Shown in pieces: positions 7,580 through 16,638 of a stretch of DNA of 64,000 nucleotides. A program made the position numbers and the translations under genes. Source of the stretch: Brachybacterium nesterenkovii (GTDB lineage: Bacteria; Actinomycetota; Actinomycetes; Actinomycetales; Dermabacteraceae); contig NZ_FWFG01000107.1 of the NCBI RefSeq assembly GCF_900163655.1, forward strand, positions 1 to 64,000, in the 5' to 3' direction. The notes below the pieces were generated by a model, which was given only the letters and a program-made list of their open reading frames with translations, was not told the DNA's origin and did not search any database. The stretch's first letter is position 1. Every line of letters starts with the position of its first letter.

Positions 7580-8901
7580 GCTTCCCTACCGCGACCCCGT
7601 CGACGATCGACGGGGCGGTCGACGACGCCGTCATCGACCCCGACTTCCCGCTCACCCCGGTTCCCGCATCCCATCGACGCTCGTTCTGGTCGATCGCGAT
7701 CGTCCTGCTCGGCTTCACCGTCTTCGCCCCCACCCTCATGGCGGGCGCGACCATCGGCGCGGCCTTCCCGTTCGCCGAGTTCCTCGTCGTCCTGGCCGTC
7801 GGCTCGCTCGTCCTCGGCGCCTACGTGGCCGCGATCGGCTACCTCGGCGCCCGCACCGGCCTGACCACCGTGGTCATGTCCCGCTACGCCTTCGGCACCC
7901 AGGGCTCGAAGTTCGCCTCGATCCTGCTGGGCGGCACCCAGGTGGGCTGGTACGGCGTGGCTGTCGGCTCCATCGGCGCGATGACCGCACAGGCCCTCGG
8001 ATGGGAGGGGCCGATCGCCCCGGCGCTCGTGATGATCGCTGTGTCCGCGCTCATGATGCTCACCGCCCTGTACGGCTACGAGGGCATGTTCTGGGTCAGC
8101 GCGATCTCCACCCCGCTGATCCTCATCCTCGCCTTCTGGCTGACCGGGGAGGGGCTGGCGGAGGTCGGCGGCATCTCGGGACTGCTGCAGATCCGGCCGA
8201 CCGCGACGATGACCTGGGCCGCCGCCGTGACCACAGTCGTGGGCACCTTCGCCTCGGCGGGCTCGCAGGCGGCGAACTGGACGCGCTTCGCCCGCACGGG
8301 GCGCCACGCGGTCGCGGCCTGCGTGGTGGGCTTCGTGATCGGCAACGGCCTGATGATCTTCTTCGGCGCCGTCGCGGCCCTCGCCTTCGGGGAGGGCGAC
8401 TTCACGACCCTGCTGGTGCAGATGGGGATGATCGGCTGGGGCCTGTTCTTCCTCTTCGGGAACCTGTGGAAGTCCAACGCCGACGCGGCCTACGCGTTCG
8501 GCGTCGCGGGCGCGGAGCTCGCGAACGCCCGCACCAAGGGCCCGTTCGTGATCGGCGGCGCCGTGATCGGCACGATCCTCGCGATCACCGGGGTGCACGA
8601 GCACATCGTGGGCTACCTGAGCCTGCTGGGCGTGCTGATCCCGCCGCTGGGCGGGGTGCTGATCGGCGACTGGATCGCCCGCTGGCGCGCGGGGCAGCCG
8701 CCGCTCGCGTCGCTCACCGAGCGCTGGCGCTGGCAGGCGTTCGTCCCCTACGCGGCCGGGGCTCTGGTGGCCTGGGTGTCCAACGCCAACGGCTGGGGCG
8801 TCGCCCCGCTGCAGGGGATCCTCGTGGCCCTCGTGCTCGCGTGGGCGCTGGCCCCGCGGGGCGCGGCACGGCGCGGCACCGACCGTGCTGGAGGGCGCTG
8901 A
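7576..8901 (+). CDS. codB: NCS1-family cytosine permease
   Basis: 441 residues with about 12 transmembrane helices. The CodB-like pattern is visible: FWSIAIVLLGFTVFAPTLMAGA in the first helix, SRYAFGTQGSKFASILLGGTQVGWYG, and FASAGSQAANWTRFARTGRHA before helix 7. It is translationally coupled (ATGA) to the cytosine deaminase gene, which supports cytosine as substrate. It acts in the cytoplasmic membrane as a cation or proton symporter. A palindromic element begins 14 nt after the stop. Confidence 0.92.
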   Translation: MSFPTATPSTIDGAVDDAVIDPDFPLTPVPASHRRSFWSIAIVLLGFTVFAPTLMAGATIGAAFPFAEFLVVLAVGSLVLGAYVAAIGYLGARTGLTTVVMSRYAFGTQGSKFASILLGGTQVGWYGVAVGSIGAMTAQALGWEGPIAPALVMIAVSALMMLTALYGYEGMFWVSAISTPLILILAFWLTGEGLAEVGGISGLLQIRPTATMTWAAAVTTVVGTFASAGSQAANWTRFARTGRHAVAACVVGFVIGNGLMIFFGAVAALAFGEGDFTTLLVQMGMIGWGLFFLFGNLWKSNADAAYAFGVAGAELANARTKGPFVIGGAVIGTILAITGVHEHIVGYLSLLGVLIPPLGGVLIGDWIARWRAGQPPLASLTERWRWQAFVPYAAGALVAWVSNANGWGVAPLQGILVALVLAWALAPRGAARRGTDRAGGR

Positions 8902-8915
8902 TCCCCGGCCGCATG

Positions 8916-8986
8916 GTCAGAGCGGGCGCTGTTCGCACCGATAGGCCGATGTAGCGCCTATGCGCACGAATAGCGCCCGCTCTGAC
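8916..8986. repeat. Intergenic palindromic element E3 at a convergent junction
   Basis: Perfect 15-bp arms GTCAGAGCGGGCGCT (8916-8930) and AGCGCCCGCTCTGAC (8972-8986) enclose a 41-nt loop with an inner ATAGGC/GCCTAT stem. It starts 14 nt after the permease stop and ends 32 nt before the convergent Nei gene. It shares CGCACCGATAGG with E2 and GCACGAATAGCG with E1/E2. Confidence 0.8.
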
Positions 8987-9018
8987 ACAGCCGCTGATGG
9001 CTCCCGGGCCGCCGCGCC

Positions 9019-10062
9019 TCAGTCCGCGTACGCCCAGGCCGACGCGTCGTGCTCCCTGCTCCAGGGGGCGCGGCGCGTCCGGACGCTCTGGCACCGCGGG
9101 CACCAGAACACGGTGCGGCCGGCGACGTCGGCCGAGCGCACGATCGTCCCGCACAGGCGGCACGGCAGCGTGTGGCGGTGGTACACGTAGAACGACTTCT
9201 CGCGCGGGACGACGCCGGGGTCCTCGTCGCCGTTCTGCCGGGTCCCGCGGGAGCGCTCGATGATCCGCGCCTCGATGTCGCGGTGCTCGGGCTCCGTGGT
9301 GACGATCCGCCCGGTGCGCGCGCCGTAGGCCAGCAGCGGCACGAGGTCCTCCCAGATGCCCTCGACCATCCCGCGGCTCAGGTCCCTGCCGGGCACGAAC
9401 GGGTCCAACCGCGCCCGGAACAGGGCCTCGGCGCGGTAGATGTTGCCCACCCCGGCGATGACGTCCTGGTTCATGAGCAGGGCGCCGATGCCGGTGCGGG
9501 AGCGCCGGACGCGGTCGAATAAGCGCTCGGGATCGGCGTCCGCGCGCAACGGATCCGGGCCCAGCCGCGCCAGGAGCGCGGCTCTCTGCTCGGCGTCGTA
9601 GACCTCGCAGGCGGTCGGGCCGGTGAGGTCGGCGAGCCCGTGGGCGCCGGTGATGCGCAGGCGCACGGTCTCGCGCGGCACGATGCGCCGCCAGTCCCCC
9701 GCCTCCGCGTCCCCGTCGTCCACGGCGTGCTCGGTCTCGCCGACGCGGCGGCGCGGGGCGCCGATCGCGTGCGCCGCCGCGAAGCCCTCATCGCCCGCGA
9801 AGGTCCACGAGCCGTAGAGCCCCAGGTGGACGTGCACGAACGACACGGCGGGCGATCCCGCGAGCGGGTCGAGGTTCGCCTCCGGGCCCAGCGCCAGCAG
9901 CAGGTGCTTGCCGACGGCCTCGACGTCCAGGAGCACCTGGCCGTCCAGGCGCCGCGCCTCCGTCTCGAAGCGCCCCTGGGGGCTGCTCAGGCGGACGCGC
10001 TGCCCCGCGAAACCGGCGTCGAAAGCCGCTGCGAGGCGGTGGATCGTGTGGCCCTCAGGCAT
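9019..10062 (-). CDS. nei: Fpg/Nei-family DNA glycosylase/AP lyase (endonuclease VIII-like)
   Basis: 347 residues beginning MPEGHTIHR. Pro2 and Glu3 are the catalytic residues and the GHT context marks the Nei rather than Fpg branch. The helix-two-turn-helix segment contains TGIGALLMNQDVIAGVGNIYRAEALF, and the C-terminal zinc finger is YHRHTLPCRLCG...FWCPRCQ. It excises oxidised bases and cleaves the AP site. The middle contains a family-untypical acidic insertion (about residues 95-125). It is longer than typical Nei (about 260-270), mainly from this and the C-terminal tail. Confidence 0.92.
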   Translation of the reverse strand: MPEGHTIHRLAAAFDAGFAGQRVRLSSPQGRFETEARRLDGQVLLDVEAVGKHLLLALGPEANLDPLAGSPAVSFVHVHLGLYGSWTFAGDEGFAAAHAIGAPRRRVGETEHAVDDGDAEAGDWRRIVPRETVRLRITGAHGLADLTGPTACEVYDAEQRAALLARLGPDPLRADADPERLFDRVRRSRTGIGALLMNQDVIAGVGNIYRAEALFRARLDPFVPGRDLSRGMVEGIWEDLVPLLAYGARTGRIVTTEPEHRDIEARIIERSRGTRQNGDEDPGVVPREKSFYVYHRHTLPCRLCGTIVRSADVAGRTVFWCPRCQSVRTRRAPWSREHDASAWAYAD

Positions 10063-10206
10063 GCCGGGCCCCGTCCGCGCACACGGCCGAGGCTCCGCGC
10101 CCGCCTCTGTCCGGGCCCGCGTCGCCGCGGCCGCAGCGCGCTCGGCTCACGCCTGCGCCGGCGCCGCGACTCGCACCGGCGCTGCTATTCACGCCTGCAA
10201 CGCGAC

Positions 10207-10683
10207 TCACGCCTGCGCGGGCGCTGGATCGTACCCGCCGGTCGCCTCGTAGAGAGCCACGAGGTCGATGCGCCGCTGGTGGCGCTCCTCGCCGCTGAAA
10301 GGCGTCGCGAGGAACACGTCGATGAGGTGCTCGAGCTCGGCCTCGGTGTGCTGACGGGCGCCGACGGAGATCACGTTGGCGTCGTTGTGCTCGCGGGCGA
10401 GCTTCGCGATGTCCTCGTTCCAGACCAGCGCCGCGCGCACCCCGGCGACCTTGTTCGCCGCGATCTGCTCACCGTTGCCGGAGCCGCCGATCACGATCCC
10501 CAGCGACCCGGGCTCCGCGACGACGGCTTCGCCCACCGCGGTGCAGAACGGCGGGTAGTCGTCCAGGGGGTCCTGGACGTGGGCGCCGTGGTCGGTGACG
10601 TCATGGCCCTTGGCCGTGAGCGCCTCGACGAGGCGGTTCTTGAAATCGAAGCCGGCGTGATCGGTGCCGATGTGGACGCGCAT
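10207..10683 (-). CDS. rpiB: Ribose-5-phosphate isomerase B
   Basis: 158 residues, the normal RpiB/LacAB length. MRVHIGTDHAGFDFKNRL is the canonical N-terminus; GIVIGGSGNGEQIAANKVAGVRAAL carries the active-site loop, and NDANVISVGAR is conserved. GSGNG in place of the enterobacterial GTGIG (Cys-containing) loop is typical of actinobacterial RpiB. It interconverts ribose 5-phosphate and ribulose 5-phosphate. It lies downstream of the DsbA-like gene on the same strand, 125 bp apart, so it may be cotranscribed. Confidence 0.95.
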   Translation of the reverse strand: MRVHIGTDHAGFDFKNRLVEALTAKGHDVTDHGAHVQDPLDDYPPFCTAVGEAVVAEPGSLGIVIGGSGNGEQIAANKVAGVRAALVWNEDIAKLAREHNDANVISVGARQHTEAELEHLIDVFLATPFSGEERHQRRIDLVALYEATGGYDPAPAQA

Positions 10684-10808
10684 GAGATGCCTTCCGGTGG
10701 TCGGGGCGCGGGGTGCGTGTGCTGCTCCTGGCGCTGCTGCTGATGCGGGGACGGGGACGCCTCCCCGGCGCGGCGGCGTCCGGAGACGTGACGTCAGGAC
10801 ATGCGGCG

Positions 10809-11465
10809 TCAGGATAAGTCGACGCCGTTCGTCCGCGAGCGCTTGAGCTCGAAGAAGCCGGGCACGCGGGCGGCGGCCGCGAGCGCGTCGAACAGCGCGT
10901 CGGCGTCCTCGCCCTTGGGGGCGGGCGAGACGACGGGGCCGAAGTAGGCGACGCCCTCGCCGAAGGAGATGACGGGGGTGCCGACCTCGTCGCCGACCAT
11001 GTCGATCACCCGCTGCTGCGCCTCGCGCAGCGCGCCGTCGAGATCCTCGGCGTCGTAGGCCTCGATCATCTCGGCGGGCAGGCCCGCGGTCGCGAGGGCG
11101 TGCTCGGTCGAGGCGCGGCGGTCGCCGGAGGCGCCCACGTGGTAGTCCTCGCCGAAGGCCGTGTAGAACGCGGCGAGCTCCGCAGGCGTGCGCTCGAGCT
11201 CGATCTTCAGGGCCACGCGGGCCGGCCCCCACGCCTCGTCCATCGAGCGGCGGTAGTCGGGGGCCAGGTCGCGGCCCTCGTTGAGCACGGCCAGCGACAT
11301 GACGGAGAAACGGGCCTCGGTGTCGCGGCGGCTCGTCGCGTCGAGCAGCCAGCGGCTGGTCATCCACGCGAAGGGGCAGATCGGGTCGAAGAACAGGGTC
11401 ACGGTGCTGGGGGCGGTCACGGTGCCGGTGGGGGATGCGGTGCTGGCGGGAGACGTCGTGGTCAT
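10809..11465 (-). CDS. DsbA-family oxidoreductase, mycothiol-dependent type (Rv2466c-like)
   Basis: 218 residues with a DsbA thioredoxin-like fold. FFDPICPFAWMTSRWLLDA, RFSVMSLAVLNEGRDL, GEDYHVG, the GTPVIS cis-Pro loop and FFELKRSRTN at the C-terminus closely follow M. tuberculosis Rv2466c, a mycothiol-dependent reductase, as I recall it. The active site is CPFA: the first Cys is kept but the second is Ala, whereas Rv2466c has CPWC. A one-Cys mechanism using mycothiol would be needed. CACAAT 6 nt before the ATG supports this start. Confidence 0.88.
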   Translation of the reverse strand: MTTTSPASTASPTGTVTAPSTVTLFFDPICPFAWMTSRWLLDATSRRDTEARFSVMSLAVLNEGRDLAPDYRRSMDEAWGPARVALKIELERTPAELAAFYTAFGEDYHVGASGDRRASTEHALATAGLPAEMIEAYDAEDLDGALREAQQRVIDMVGDEVGTPVISFGEGVAYFGPVVSPAPKGEDADALFDALAAAARVPGFFELKRSRTNGVDLS

Positions 11466-11471
11466 CCGCCC

Positions 11472-11477
11472 ATTGTG
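11472..11477 (-). promoter_or_regulatory. -10 hexamer CACAAT of the DsbA-like gene
   Basis: 6 nt upstream of the ATG at 11465; leaderless spacing. The same hexamer and spacing precede the genes starting at 23973 and 35950. Confidence 0.5.
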
Positions 11478-11549
11478 CCACCGGACACTGTGCCCGGTCC
11501 GACGGCAAAAGCGATTGCGCCCACCCGTCCGCAGCGGTTGGATCGACAG

Positions 11550-13346
11550 GTGCCCTTCCCCTCCCGCTCCTCCCGTGCCGACGCGCGCCGCGATGCCCGT
11601 ACGGCCGCGCCGTCGGTGCTGGGCTCCGTCCTGCGCGCGAACCGTCGGATGCTGTCCTACATCCTGCCGCTGTCGGTGTTCAGCGAGGGCGTCGAGATCC
11701 TCGTGCCCATCGCGATGGGCATCGTCATCGACCGCGGGATTGTCGCCGGCAGCCTCACCGCGACGCTGCTGGGGGCGCTCGCGATCGTCGGCGTCCGCGT
11801 GGCCGGTATGTACGCGTGGATCTTCGTGTTCCTGCGCACGCAGGAAGCGCGGATGCGCGAGCGCCACCGCCTGCGCGTCACGGCGACGGCGGCCGTGCTG
11901 GACCCGCGCTCGCGACGGATCGAGCGCCCGGCCGGGGAGGTCCTGTCGATCGCGACGTCGGACGCCGACAAGGCCTCCGACGTGCTCGACATGCTCCCGT
12001 GGGCCTTCCCCGCCTCCCTCGTCGTGCTCGGCGTCGGCGTCTGGTTCCTGACGCTCGACGCCTGGCTCGGGCTCGCCCTGCTCGGCGGCATCGCCGCGCT
12101 CGTCGTGGTGATCCGCGTGGTCACCCCGGCCCTGTCGCGCCGCTACGACGCCCAGCAGTCCGAGGCCGCGGAGGCCGCCGCGACGGCCACCGACCTGGTC
12201 CAGGGGCTGCGGGTCCTTCAAGGCCTGGGCGTGCAGTCCCGCGCCCGGGCCCGCTACCGCGAGCGCTCGCGGACGGCGCTGTGCGCGGCGCTCGTCAACG
12301 CGCGCTTCTCGGGCGTCTCGAGCGGCCTGACCACACTGGTGACCGCGGTGATGCTCGCGGCCGTCGTGGTGATCTCGGCCCGCGCGGCCCTCGCCGGGAC
12401 GATGACCCTGGGCACGCTCATCGCCGTCGTCGGCGTGACGCGCTCGATCATGGGCCAGCTGCAGGGCCTGTCGGGCGTCCCGGTGTGGTGGGCGTCGATG
12501 TCCACCTCCGCCCGGCGCGTGCGCGACCTCCTGGCCGACCTCGGCTGGAGCGTCGACGACGAGCGCCTGACCGAGCTCGCCGGGTCCGAGGGCGCCGAGC
12601 GCACCGCTGCCCGCCGCCCCGGCGCGGGCGGCCTGCACCTGATCGATATCCGCCACCGCACCCTGCAGGGCCTCGACGTGAGCGTCGCCGACGGCGAGAT
12701 CGTCGGCCTCGCCTGCGCCTCCCCCGTCGACGCCGACGCGATCATCGCGGTGCTGGCGGGCGAGGCCCCGGGCGCTCACGTGGGGGCCCGACCGCTGGAT
12801 GCCGCCGCGCGGCAGGAGCTGCGGGCCGATCTGCTCGTCGAGCCCCACACCGTGGACCTGTTCGACGGGACGCTGCGCGAGCAGCTGGGCACCCGCGTGC
12901 CCGCCCCGTCCCGCGGCGACGGCACGGAGGACACCGTCGATGCCGACGCCGGGGCGCATGCCGCCCTCCGCGCCGCCGGTGCCGAGGACCTGCTGCGGAT
13001 CCTCCCCGACGGCCTGGACTCGCGGATCCTCGACCGCGGCGCGAACCTGTCCGGCGGGCAGCGCCAGCGCATCGCGCTCGCCCGCGCCGTCGCCTCCGAC
13101 GTCCCCGTGCTCGTGCTGCAGGACCCGACCACCGCGGTCGACGCCGTCACGGAGCAGCGCATCGCCGAGGCGCTCATGGCGGCGCGGCGCCAGGAGGACC
13201 GGGCCACGCTCGTGCTGACCCGCGCCCCGGCGCTGCTGCGCGGCGCCGACCGGGTCGTCCACGTGCGCGACGGCCGCGTCGTCGCGGACGGCGACCACCA
13301 GGACCTCATGGCCGATGACGACTACCGGGAGATGGTGCAGCGATGA
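11550..13346 (+). CDS. ABC exporter half-transporter, subunit with degenerate nucleotide site
   Basis: 598 residues from a GTG (the frame is open further upstream, so the start is uncertain). Six transmembrane helices (about 30-310) precede an ABC domain. Its P-loop position reads GLACASPVDADAII (about 386-398), lacking GxxGxGKS/T. Walker B is LVLQDP instead of LLLDEP. The signature LSGGQRQRIALARA (about 500) is intact. The subunit therefore offers a good signature but poor Walker motifs, the mirror image of its partner encoded downstream with an ATGA overlap. It is a heterodimeric exporter, with substrate unknown. It is divergent from the DsbA-like gene, with 84 bp between starts. Confidence 0.88.
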   Translation: MPFPSRSSRADARRDARTAAPSVLGSVLRANRRMLSYILPLSVFSEGVEILVPIAMGIVIDRGIVAGSLTATLLGALAIVGVRVAGMYAWIFVFLRTQEARMRERHRLRVTATAAVLDPRSRRIERPAGEVLSIATSDADKASDVLDMLPWAFPASLVVLGVGVWFLTLDAWLGLALLGGIAALVVVIRVVTPALSRRYDAQQSEAAEAAATATDLVQGLRVLQGLGVQSRARARYRERSRTALCAALVNARFSGVSSGLTTLVTAVMLAAVVVISARAALAGTMTLGTLIAVVGVTRSIMGQLQGLSGVPVWWASMSTSARRVRDLLADLGWSVDDERLTELAGSEGAERTAARRPGAGGLHLIDIRHRTLQGLDVSVADGEIVGLACASPVDADAIIAVLAGEAPGAHVGARPLDAAARQELRADLLVEPHTVDLFDGTLREQLGTRVPAPSRGDGTEDTVDADAGAHAALRAAGAEDLLRILPDGLDSRILDRGANLSGGQRQRIALARAVASDVPVLVLQDPTTAVDAVTEQRIAEALMAARRQEDRATLVLTRAPALLRGADRVVHVRDGRVVADGDHQDLMADDDYREMVQR

Positions 13347-15226
13347 GCACGCATGCCGCGCACGATGCGCTCGGCGCCCTCGCGCTGCGCCGCGAGGACT
13401 GGACGAGGCCCGAGGAGGTCCCGGCCGCCGGCTCCCCCGCGGCCGAGGAGACCGCGCGGCGCCGCCTCGCGGAGCACGCGAGCCTGCTGCCGATCGCCGA
13501 CGGTCGCGCCACGGCACGGTACATGCTCGGGCGCCTGCGGGCCCACGCCCTCGAGACCGTGCTGATGGTCCTGACGAGCACGCTCGCCGCCGTCCTCGCG
13601 GCGGTCCTGCCGCGGCTGATCGGCGACGCGGTGACCCTCGTCGGCGAGCGCGACGGGGACGCCCTGTGGGGCCTCGGCGCTCTCATCATCGGCATCGGCG
13701 CGCTGCAGGCGGTGGCCTCGGCGCTCGCCTGGGCGCAGGTGAGCGCGCTGGGCCAGAGGATCCTGGCGGAGATGCGCGAGGACGTGATCGACCGGGCGCT
13801 CGATCTGCCGGCGCAGACGATGGAGCAGGCCGGCATCGGCGACGCCCTCTCGCGCGTGGCCGACGACGTGGATGTGACGGCCCGCGCGGTCAACAACGTG
13901 GTGCCCACCCTGGTGCAGGTGTCGTTCTTCGTGGTGCTGACCTTCGTGGGGATGGTGTCGCTGTCCCCGTGGATGCTGCTGCTGGTCGCGGCGGTGGTCC
14001 CCCTGTACGTGCTGGCCGGGCGCTGGTACCTGCCGCGCTCCGGTGCCCTGTACCGCCGCGAGCGCATCGCGATGGGCGCTCGCGCCCAGGGTCTGCTGTC
14101 GGCCATTCACGGCTCGCCGACGGTCCACGCCTACGGGCTCGAGGCCCGGGAGACCGCGCACGTGGCCGTGCTCTCGCGCACCGCCGCGGTCCTCGGGATG
14201 CGCGTGATAGTGCTGGTCACGCGCGTGGTCAAGGGCATCAACGTGCCCGAGAACATCGCGATCGCGCTGTCGCTCGTGCTGGGGTACGTGCTGGTCCATA
14301 AAGCGGGCGCGTCGGTGGGCACCGTCACCGCGGCCTGCATCTACGTGACGTCGTTGCTGTGGCCGATGATGATGACGATCTTCACCCTGGACGACGTGCA
14401 GTCCGCCGCCGCCTCGCTCACCCGGATGGTCGGCGTCATCACGTCCATCGACCCTGCCGCCTCCCCCGGCGAGGAGGTCCCCCGCGACGCCTCGATCGAG
14501 CTGCATGGCGTCTCCCACGCCTACGGGGACGATGCCGAGGGCGCGGAGCGGACCGTGCTGCGGCCGCTGGACCTGCGCATCACGCCGGGCGAGACGATCG
14601 CCCTCGTCGGGGCGTCGGGCGCGGGCAAGTCGACGCTCGCGGCGATCATCGCCGGGACGCTGCTGCCGCGCCACGGCCGGGTGCTCCACGGGGGCGCGGA
14701 CCTCGCGCACGCCGATCTCGAGGCCGTGCGGGCGCACGCCTCCATCGTCTCCCAGGATGTGCACGTGTTCCGCGGGACGCTCGCGAGCGATCTGCGCCTG
14801 GCGCGCGACGGGGCGAGCGAGGACGAGCTGCGGGCGGCGCTCGGTCGCGTCGGCGCGCTCGGATGGGTCGATGCTCTCCCCCTGGGCCTGGCCACCGAAG
14901 TGGGCGAGAAGGGGCACCAGCTGTCGGCGGAGCAGGCCCAGCAGGTGGCGCTCGCGCGCGTGCTGCTGCAGGATCCGCGGGTCCTGGTGATGGACGAGGC
15001 CACCGCCGATGAGGGCTCCTCGGGCGCACGCGTGCTCGAGCGGGCCGCGCTGGCGGCGGCGGAGGGGCGCACGACGGTGATCGTCGCCCATCGCCTGTCG
15101 CAGGCGCAGGAGGCCGACCGCATCCTCGTGATGGCCGACGGGCGCGTGGTCGAGGAGGGGCCGCATGCGCAGCTCGTCGCGCGCGGCGGGACCTACGCCC
15201 GGCTATGGAGCGCCTGGAGCGCCTGA
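13343..15226 (+). CDS. ABC exporter half-transporter, subunit with intact Walker motifs
   Basis: 627 residues: an N-terminal cytosolic stretch, six transmembrane helices (about 60-340), then the ABC domain with Walker A GASGAGKST (about 423-431) and Walker B VLVMDEATAD (about 547). The signature is degenerate: LSAEQAQQVALARV replaces LSGGQ. Together with the upstream subunit only one complete ATP site can form (these Walker motifs with the partner's LSGGQ), as in TM287/288-type heterodimers. Translation is coupled by the ATGA overlap. Its 3' end lies 26 bp from the convergent next gene. Confidence 0.88.
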   Translation: MSTHAAHDALGALALRREDWTRPEEVPAAGSPAAEETARRRLAEHASLLPIADGRATARYMLGRLRAHALETVLMVLTSTLAAVLAAVLPRLIGDAVTLVGERDGDALWGLGALIIGIGALQAVASALAWAQVSALGQRILAEMREDVIDRALDLPAQTMEQAGIGDALSRVADDVDVTARAVNNVVPTLVQVSFFVVLTFVGMVSLSPWMLLLVAAVVPLYVLAGRWYLPRSGALYRRERIAMGARAQGLLSAIHGSPTVHAYGLEARETAHVAVLSRTAAVLGMRVIVLVTRVVKGINVPENIAIALSLVLGYVLVHKAGASVGTVTAACIYVTSLLWPMMMTIFTLDDVQSAAASLTRMVGVITSIDPAASPGEEVPRDASIELHGVSHAYGDDAEGAERTVLRPLDLRITPGETIALVGASGAGKSTLAAIIAGTLLPRHGRVLHGGADLAHADLEAVRAHASIVSQDVHVFRGTLASDLRLARDGASEDELRAALGRVGALGWVDALPLGLATEVGEKGHQLSAEQAQQVALARVLLQDPRVLVMDEATADEGSSGARVLERAALAAAEGRTTVIVAHRLSQAQEADRILVMADGRVVEEGPHAQLVARGGTYARLWSAWSA

Positions 15227-15252
15227 GCCCGAGCACCCGATCCCGGCGGCTC

Positions 15253-16590
15253 TCAGCCCCGGCGACGCCGCAGCAGGTGCCGCACGGCGAGCAGGCCGAG
15301 CCCGGCGGTCAGCGCCGCGAGGGCGCCCGCCCCGGTGGTGATCCGGTACCAGGGCAGGGCCGCGAGCGGGGAGTCGCCGGTGTCGGCGCCGGCGGTCTGC
15401 GGCGTCGGCTCGGCCTGGCCGTCGACCTCGATCGTGAGGATGGCCCGCACCGGGGTGTCGTCGGGGGCGGACGGGTCCTCGGCGTACCCCGGGGCGAGCG
15501 CCAGCTGCAGGTACTGCGTCCCCGACAGCCAGGTGCTCACGATGGAGGAGTCCTCGGCGCCGATATGGCGGGCGCGCAGCGGAGCGACCGTGCCTCCGCC
15601 GCCGATGCCGCCGCGGGTCGCGGAGATGTCGTAGACGCCGCCGTCGGCGAGCGCGACCGGCATGCGCAGCGCATTGCGCTGCCGCACGCTGACCTGTCGC
15701 CCCGTGCTCGAGTCCGCATCCCCCTCGGTGACCTCGAGGCGCCAGCGCAGGCGCTGGCCCTCGGCCACGTCGACCGTCGCGTAGCGGGCGGTGCGGGCGT
15801 CGAGCTCGACGACGTGGCTGCCGAGCGCCAGGGGGACCGCGGCGCCGTAGGAGGTGCCGAGGGCCACGGGCTCGGGGCTCGGCGGATCGGCCGGTGCCGG
15901 GCCCTCGCCCTCGAGGATCTCGGCGGGGATGTCGCCGGGGGCCGCCTTGAGGGGCGGCTGGGAGGCGATGTGGAGCTCGAGCGGGGTGCTCTGGCCCTCC
16001 CCCAGCTCGCCGGTGCGCTCGACGTGCACGAACATCGGCCCGCTCGCGCATGCGTCGTCGGTGCCGAGCGGGTCCGTCACGGCCCAGGCCAGCAGCGGGA
16101 GCTCCGCGTTCGAGGTCTCGCCGATGCTGGAGTCCGAGGCGGCGGTGCACGCGCTGCCGCCGGCGTCGAGGATCTCGACGCGCACGCCCCACGTGGCGTA
16201 CGAACTGGCGGAGGGCAGGGCGAGGCCGTCGGGGGCCGACAGCGTGGCCGTGGCCCAGATGCGCCGTCCGTCGGCCCCGTCGACCCGGTAGTAGGCGTTG
16301 TCACCGGGCCCGTCGAGGGCGTCGAGGTGGTCGCCGGGCGCGAGCAGCGGGGCGTCCGCGATCGCGGTGCCGCCCTCGACGGCGTCGCCGGTGGGCTCGT
16401 ACCCGCGCGCCTGCGCCGGCGCCGCACCGATCGCCAGCAGCATCGCGGCCACAGCGGCACCCCCCATCGCTCGGGCACCCGCCATCGCTCGGGCACCCGC
16501 CGTGGCCAAGGCACCGGCTGTGGACCGGGCCTCCGACGTCGCCCGGATGCCCGCCGTCGTCCGTGCGCCGTGCCGTCGCACGCTCCGCAT
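15253..16590 (-). CDS. Secreted, C-terminally membrane-anchored protein of unknown function
   Basis: 445 residues. A long positively charged, Ala-rich N-terminus leads into a signal-peptide core (GGAAVAAMLLAIGAAPAQA, cleavage after AQA), then a Thr/Pro/Gly-rich extracellular region. A C-terminal transmembrane helix (ALAALTAGLGLLAVRHLL) is followed by a basic RRRRG tail. The ectodomain resembles beta-rich exposed domains (for example DNAYYRVDGADG) but matches no family I can name. It is divergent from the kinase gene with only about 48 bp between starts, which suggests a shared promoter region and perhaps functional linkage. The start could also be an internal ATG nearer the signal core. Confidence 0.75.
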   Translation of the reverse strand: MRSVRRHGARTTAGIRATSEARSTAGALATAGARAMAGARAMGGAAVAAMLLAIGAAPAQARGYEPTGDAVEGGTAIADAPLLAPGDHLDALDGPGDNAYYRVDGADGRRIWATATLSAPDGLALPSASSYATWGVRVEILDAGGSACTAASDSSIGETSNAELPLLAWAVTDPLGTDDACASGPMFVHVERTGELGEGQSTPLELHIASQPPLKAAPGDIPAEILEGEGPAPADPPSPEPVALGTSYGAAVPLALGSHVVELDARTARYATVDVAEGQRLRWRLEVTEGDADSSTGRQVSVRQRNALRMPVALADGGVYDISATRGGIGGGGTVAPLRARHIGAEDSSIVSTWLSGTQYLQLALAPGYAEDPSAPDDTPVRAILTIEVDGQAEPTPQTAGADTGDSPLAALPWYRITTGAGALAALTAGLGLLAVRHLLRRRRG

Positions 16591-16638
16591 CCGTTCCCCC
16601 CGCCCGTCGCCTGCCCCTGGCCTACGATGAGCCATGTT

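Noticed and set aside
11100-11549. Upstream extension of the first ABC exporter subunit
   Set aside because: It would cover the DsbA-like gene in antisense; transmembrane sequence begins only after the GTG at 11550.
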